Shown here: piece after piece, positions 61,998 through 64,000 of the stretch
Layout: each line of letters opens with the position of its first letter
Numbering within the stretch: the stretch's first letter is position 1
Assembly (NCBI GenBank): GCA_946412355.1
Contig: CAMKGX010000002.1
Coordinates: 33,233-97,232 of the forward strand
Direction: 5' to 3'
DNA length: 64,000 bases
Origin: an uncultured Clostridia bacterium
Lineage (GTDB): Bacteria > Bacillota > Clostridia > Oscillospirales > Oscillospiraceae
Notes under the pieces: model-generated
Seen by the model: the letters and a program-made list of their open reading frames with translations, nothing else
Told to the model about the DNA's origin: nothing
The model's database searches: none
Program-made: the position numbers and the translations under genes

Positions 61998-62972
61998 ATG
62001 GCCAGCAAAAAGTTGAAGCTGCTGTATCTGGCGGACTATCTGCGCCGGGAGACGGACGAGCAGCACCCGGCTACCATGCAGGACATCATGGACGAGCTGG
62101 CGCGGTGGGACATTACCGCCGAGCGGAAGTCCATTTACGACGACTTGCACCTGCTGGAGGACTACGGCATGGACATCCAGACGGTGAAGGGCAAGCAGTT
62201 CGGCTACTACCTGGGGGAGCGGGATTTCCAACTGCCGGAGCTGAAAATGCTGGTGGACGTGGTGCAGGCCTCCCCTTTCCTGACCCAGCGCAAGAGCATG
62301 GAGCTGATCACCAAGCTGGAAAAGCTGGCCAGCCGCCACCAGGCCAGGGCCATGCGGCGGCAGGTGTACGTGATGTCACGGCCCAGAACGCTGAATGAGC
62401 AGCTTTACTACGCCGTGGACGGCATCAACACCGCTATCAATGAGAACAAGAAAATCTCCTTCCGGTACTTTGACTGGGGCGCGGACGGCACCCGGGTATA
62501 CCGCCGAGAGGGTCAGCGCTACGTCATCGACCCGGTGGCGCTGTGCGTGGAGAAGCACTACTATCTGGTGGCCTACGACAGCGGGGCGGGAAAATACCGC
62601 AACTACCGGCTGGACCGGATGGAGGGCTTGCAGGTGGAGGCGGCGGAACGCGCGCCACTGCCGGCGGGCTTCGACCTGGGGCAGTACGCCAAGAGCATGG
62701 TGGATATGTTCAGCGGCGAGACAGCCACGGTGACGCTGGGGCTGGACAAGGGGCTGCTGAACGCGGCGCTGGACCGATTCGGCACCGACTGCCACGTCCG
62801 GCCCGATGGGGACCGGGTGATGGTGACGGCCACGGTGGACATCAGCCCCACGCTGTACGGCTGGGTGTTCCAGTTTGGGCAGCGGGCGGAAATCATAGGC
62901 CCGGAGACGGTGCGACAGGACTTTGCCCAATATCTCCGGCGGGTGCGAGTGCAATATGAGGAGGCGGAATGA
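61998..62972 (+). CDS. WYL-domain transcriptional regulator
   Basis: 324 residues. N-terminal winged HTH (ATMQDIMDELARWDITAERK, then SIYDDLHLLEDYG), middle WYL domain starting about residue 140 (NKKISFRYFDWG, VIDPVALCVEKHYYLVAYDS) and a C-terminal WCX-like extension. WYL domains sense nucleic-acid or nucleotide ligands in several systems. The ATG at 61998 has GGAGGGGTGG upstream and a TATAAT at 61961-61966. It is divergent from the SGNH gene, so it could control it. Confidence 0.9.
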   Translation: MASKKLKLLYLADYLRRETDEQHPATMQDIMDELARWDITAERKSIYDDLHLLEDYGMDIQTVKGKQFGYYLGERDFQLPELKMLVDVVQASPFLTQRKSMELITKLEKLASRHQARAMRRQVYVMSRPRTLNEQLYYAVDGINTAINENKKISFRYFDWGADGTRVYRREGQRYVIDPVALCVEKHYYLVAYDSGAGKYRNYRLDRMEGLQVEAAERAPLPAGFDLGQYAKSMVDMFSGETATVTLGLDKGLLNAALDRFGTDCHVRPDGDRVMVTATVDISPTLYGWVFQFGQRAEIIGPETVRQDFAQYLRRVRVQYEEAE

Positions 62973-62973
62973 G

Positions 62974-63879
62974 ATGAAACAGCTGTTCTTGGAGCTGCGG
63001 CAGAATCTCCACAAGGAGCTGCGGGAGCTAAAGCCCCTGAACTTTCTCTTTTTGACGCTGGCGGGGTGCGTCAACGCCTTTGGCGTGACCATGTTTCTCT
63101 TCCCGGTGAAGCTGTACGACAGCGGCATGTCGGGCCTTTCCATGCTGCTGGATCAGGTGACGCCGACAAGCTGGTCGCTGCCGCTGTTTCTGGTGATTTT
63201 CAACTTCCCCCTGTTTTTGGTGGGACTGCGGCGGCAGGGGCTGGCGTTTACGGTGTACTCCATTTACGCGGTGGGAATCTACTCCCTGGCGTCCTATTTG
63301 ATCATGAACGTGCTGCCGGTGGACGTTTCCTTTATCTCGCCGCTGGCGGGGTCGGATCTGCTGCTGTGCGCCATCTTCGGCGGCGTCGTCTCCGGCGTGG
63401 GCAGCGGACTCACCATCCGCCACGGCGGCGCCATTGACGGCATCGACGTGCTGTCGGTGCTGTTCGCCAAAAACCTGGGCATTTCCTTGGGGACGTTTGT
63501 GATGACGTTCAACACGGCGCTGTACATCGTGTGCGGCATCGTCATTAACAGCTGGGTCTTGCCGCTGTACTCCATTGTCACCTACTTCGTGGGCTCCAAG
63601 ACGGTGGACTTTATCACCGAGGGCTTTGACCGGTCCAAGTGCGCCATGATCGTCACCACCAGGGCACAGGAGATCTCCGACGCGCTGGCGGAGGAGTTCA
63701 AGGCCAGCGGCACCATTGTGGAGGCCATAGGCGGCTACTCCAAGCAGGAAAAACAGATTCTCTACTTCATCGTCAACCATTTCCAGATCAACAAGCTGCG
63801 GCGGATCGTGCAGGGCATTGACAGCAAGGCGTTTATCTCACTGCAGGACGTGTCGGATATTATCCGGCGGAGGAAATGA
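62974..63879 (+). CDS. YitT-family membrane protein (DUF161/DUF2179)
   Basis: 301 residues. Five to six N-terminal membrane helices (LNFLFLTLAGCVNAFGVTMF; AIFGGVVSGVGSGLTIRHGG) precede a C-terminal cytoplasmic DUF2179 domain (KCAMIVTTRAQEISDAL, EAIGGYSKQEKQILY). Function unknown for most; some export small molecules. GGAGGCGG 9 nt upstream, 1 nt after the WYL stop, so it is in the same operon. Confidence 0.92.
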   Translation: MKQLFLELRQNLHKELRELKPLNFLFLTLAGCVNAFGVTMFLFPVKLYDSGMSGLSMLLDQVTPTSWSLPLFLVIFNFPLFLVGLRRQGLAFTVYSIYAVGIYSLASYLIMNVLPVDVSFISPLAGSDLLLCAIFGGVVSGVGSGLTIRHGGAIDGIDVLSVLFAKNLGISLGTFVMTFNTALYIVCGIVINSWVLPLYSIVTYFVGSKTVDFITEGFDRSKCAMIVTTRAQEISDALAEEFKASGTIVEAIGGYSKQEKQILYFIVNHFQINKLRRIVQGIDSKAFISLQDVSDIIRRRK

Positions 63880-63901
63880 GGGCGAAAGCGTAAGATAGAA
63901 A

Positions 63902-63947
63902 GCGCAACACCGTGCCGTCGGCGGATGCCGACGGCACGGTGTTGCGC
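63902..63947 (+). terminator. Perfect 21-bp hairpin after YitT
   Basis: 21-bp fully complementary arms (63902-63922 with 63927-63947) and a GGAT loop. There is no T run directly after, so it may be a processing or palindromic repeat element rather than a simple terminator. Confidence 0.6.
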
Positions 63948-63948
63948 C

Positions 63949-63979
63949 TGTCAAAAAACGGCTATGCCGTTTTTTGACA
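63949..63979. terminator. Bidirectional terminator-like hairpin
   Basis: 14-bp perfect stem TGTCAAAAAACGGC / GCCGTTTTTTGACA with a TAT loop; A and T tracts are inside the arms. It follows the 21-bp hairpin by 1 nt. Confidence 0.55.
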
Positions 63980-64000
63980 ATGGGATTGCAGTCTACTGCG

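Overview
The window looks like chromosomal DNA of a GC-rich strictly anaerobic Clostridia member, most likely Oscillospiraceae (the Flavonifractor, Lawsonibacter, Intestinimonas or Oscillibacter neighbourhood). The basis is Firmicute gene sets (ylxM-ffh-rpsP-khpA, walJ-rlmH, a group A [FeFe] hydrogenase, a YqeC selenium-hydroxylase accessory protein), strong AGGAGG ribosome sites, and many GC-rich hairpin repeats. No rRNA is present, so the genus is inference.

Layout. 1-7.3 kb is a visibly AT-richer mosaic mobile region: the tail of a ParE-like toxin, a repeat-flanked nuclease gene, two XRE regulators, a serine recombinase, an AbrB-membrane amidohydrolase pair, two copies of a structured repeat module and a D-armless initiator-tRNA remnant. 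It ends where it truncates a chromosomal polysaccharide deacetylase. 7.9-10.3 kb (minus) is the SRP/ribosome operon ylxM-ffh-rpsP-khpA. 10.5-25.7 kb is a purine/urate-type catabolic locus. On the minus strand lie a YheO-like regulator, a long PLP enzyme, a REP-associated transposase and a threonine-synthase-like PLP enzyme. On the plus strand lie ygeY, ygeW, carbamate kinase, a BMP-type ABC transporter and an 8-oxoguanine-deaminase-like enzyme. 25.7-31.3 kb holds an RluA-type pseudouridine synthase, rsmA and a heterodimeric ABC exporter. 31.8-40.5 kb holds yqeC, a G5/3D-domain protein, dus, a GIY-YIG protein, an MGL-family PLP enzyme, a DMT-like transporter and pfkA. 40.7-49.8 kb is a ten-gene Mrp/MBH-like antiporter operon with four NuoL/M/N-like subunits, followed by trkH (minus). 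51.5-55.1 kb encodes a NuoF/GltD-like flavoprotein and its [FeFe] hydrogenase. 56.3-63.9 kb holds murA, walJ, rlmH, a phosphoglucomutase, an SGNH hydrolase, a WYL regulator and a YitT protein.

How it fits together. The catabolic locus would import nucleosides or purines, deaminate 8-oxoguanine to urate, and turn ring-opened carbamoyl/diamino intermediates into ATP through transcarbamylase and carbamate kinase. YqeC points to a selenium-dependent molybdenum hydroxylase elsewhere in the genome. The hydrogenase and the Mrp-like complex handle reductant and ion gradients.

The most unusual feature is the REP-associated tyrosine transposase at 11735-12544. Its own REP hairpins are tandemly amplified, in frame, inside its coding sequence (six 51-bp units in a 2 x 3 higher-order pattern) between the HUH motif and the candidate catalytic tyrosine. 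Related GTAG-footed hairpins occupy the gene-free stretches of the window.
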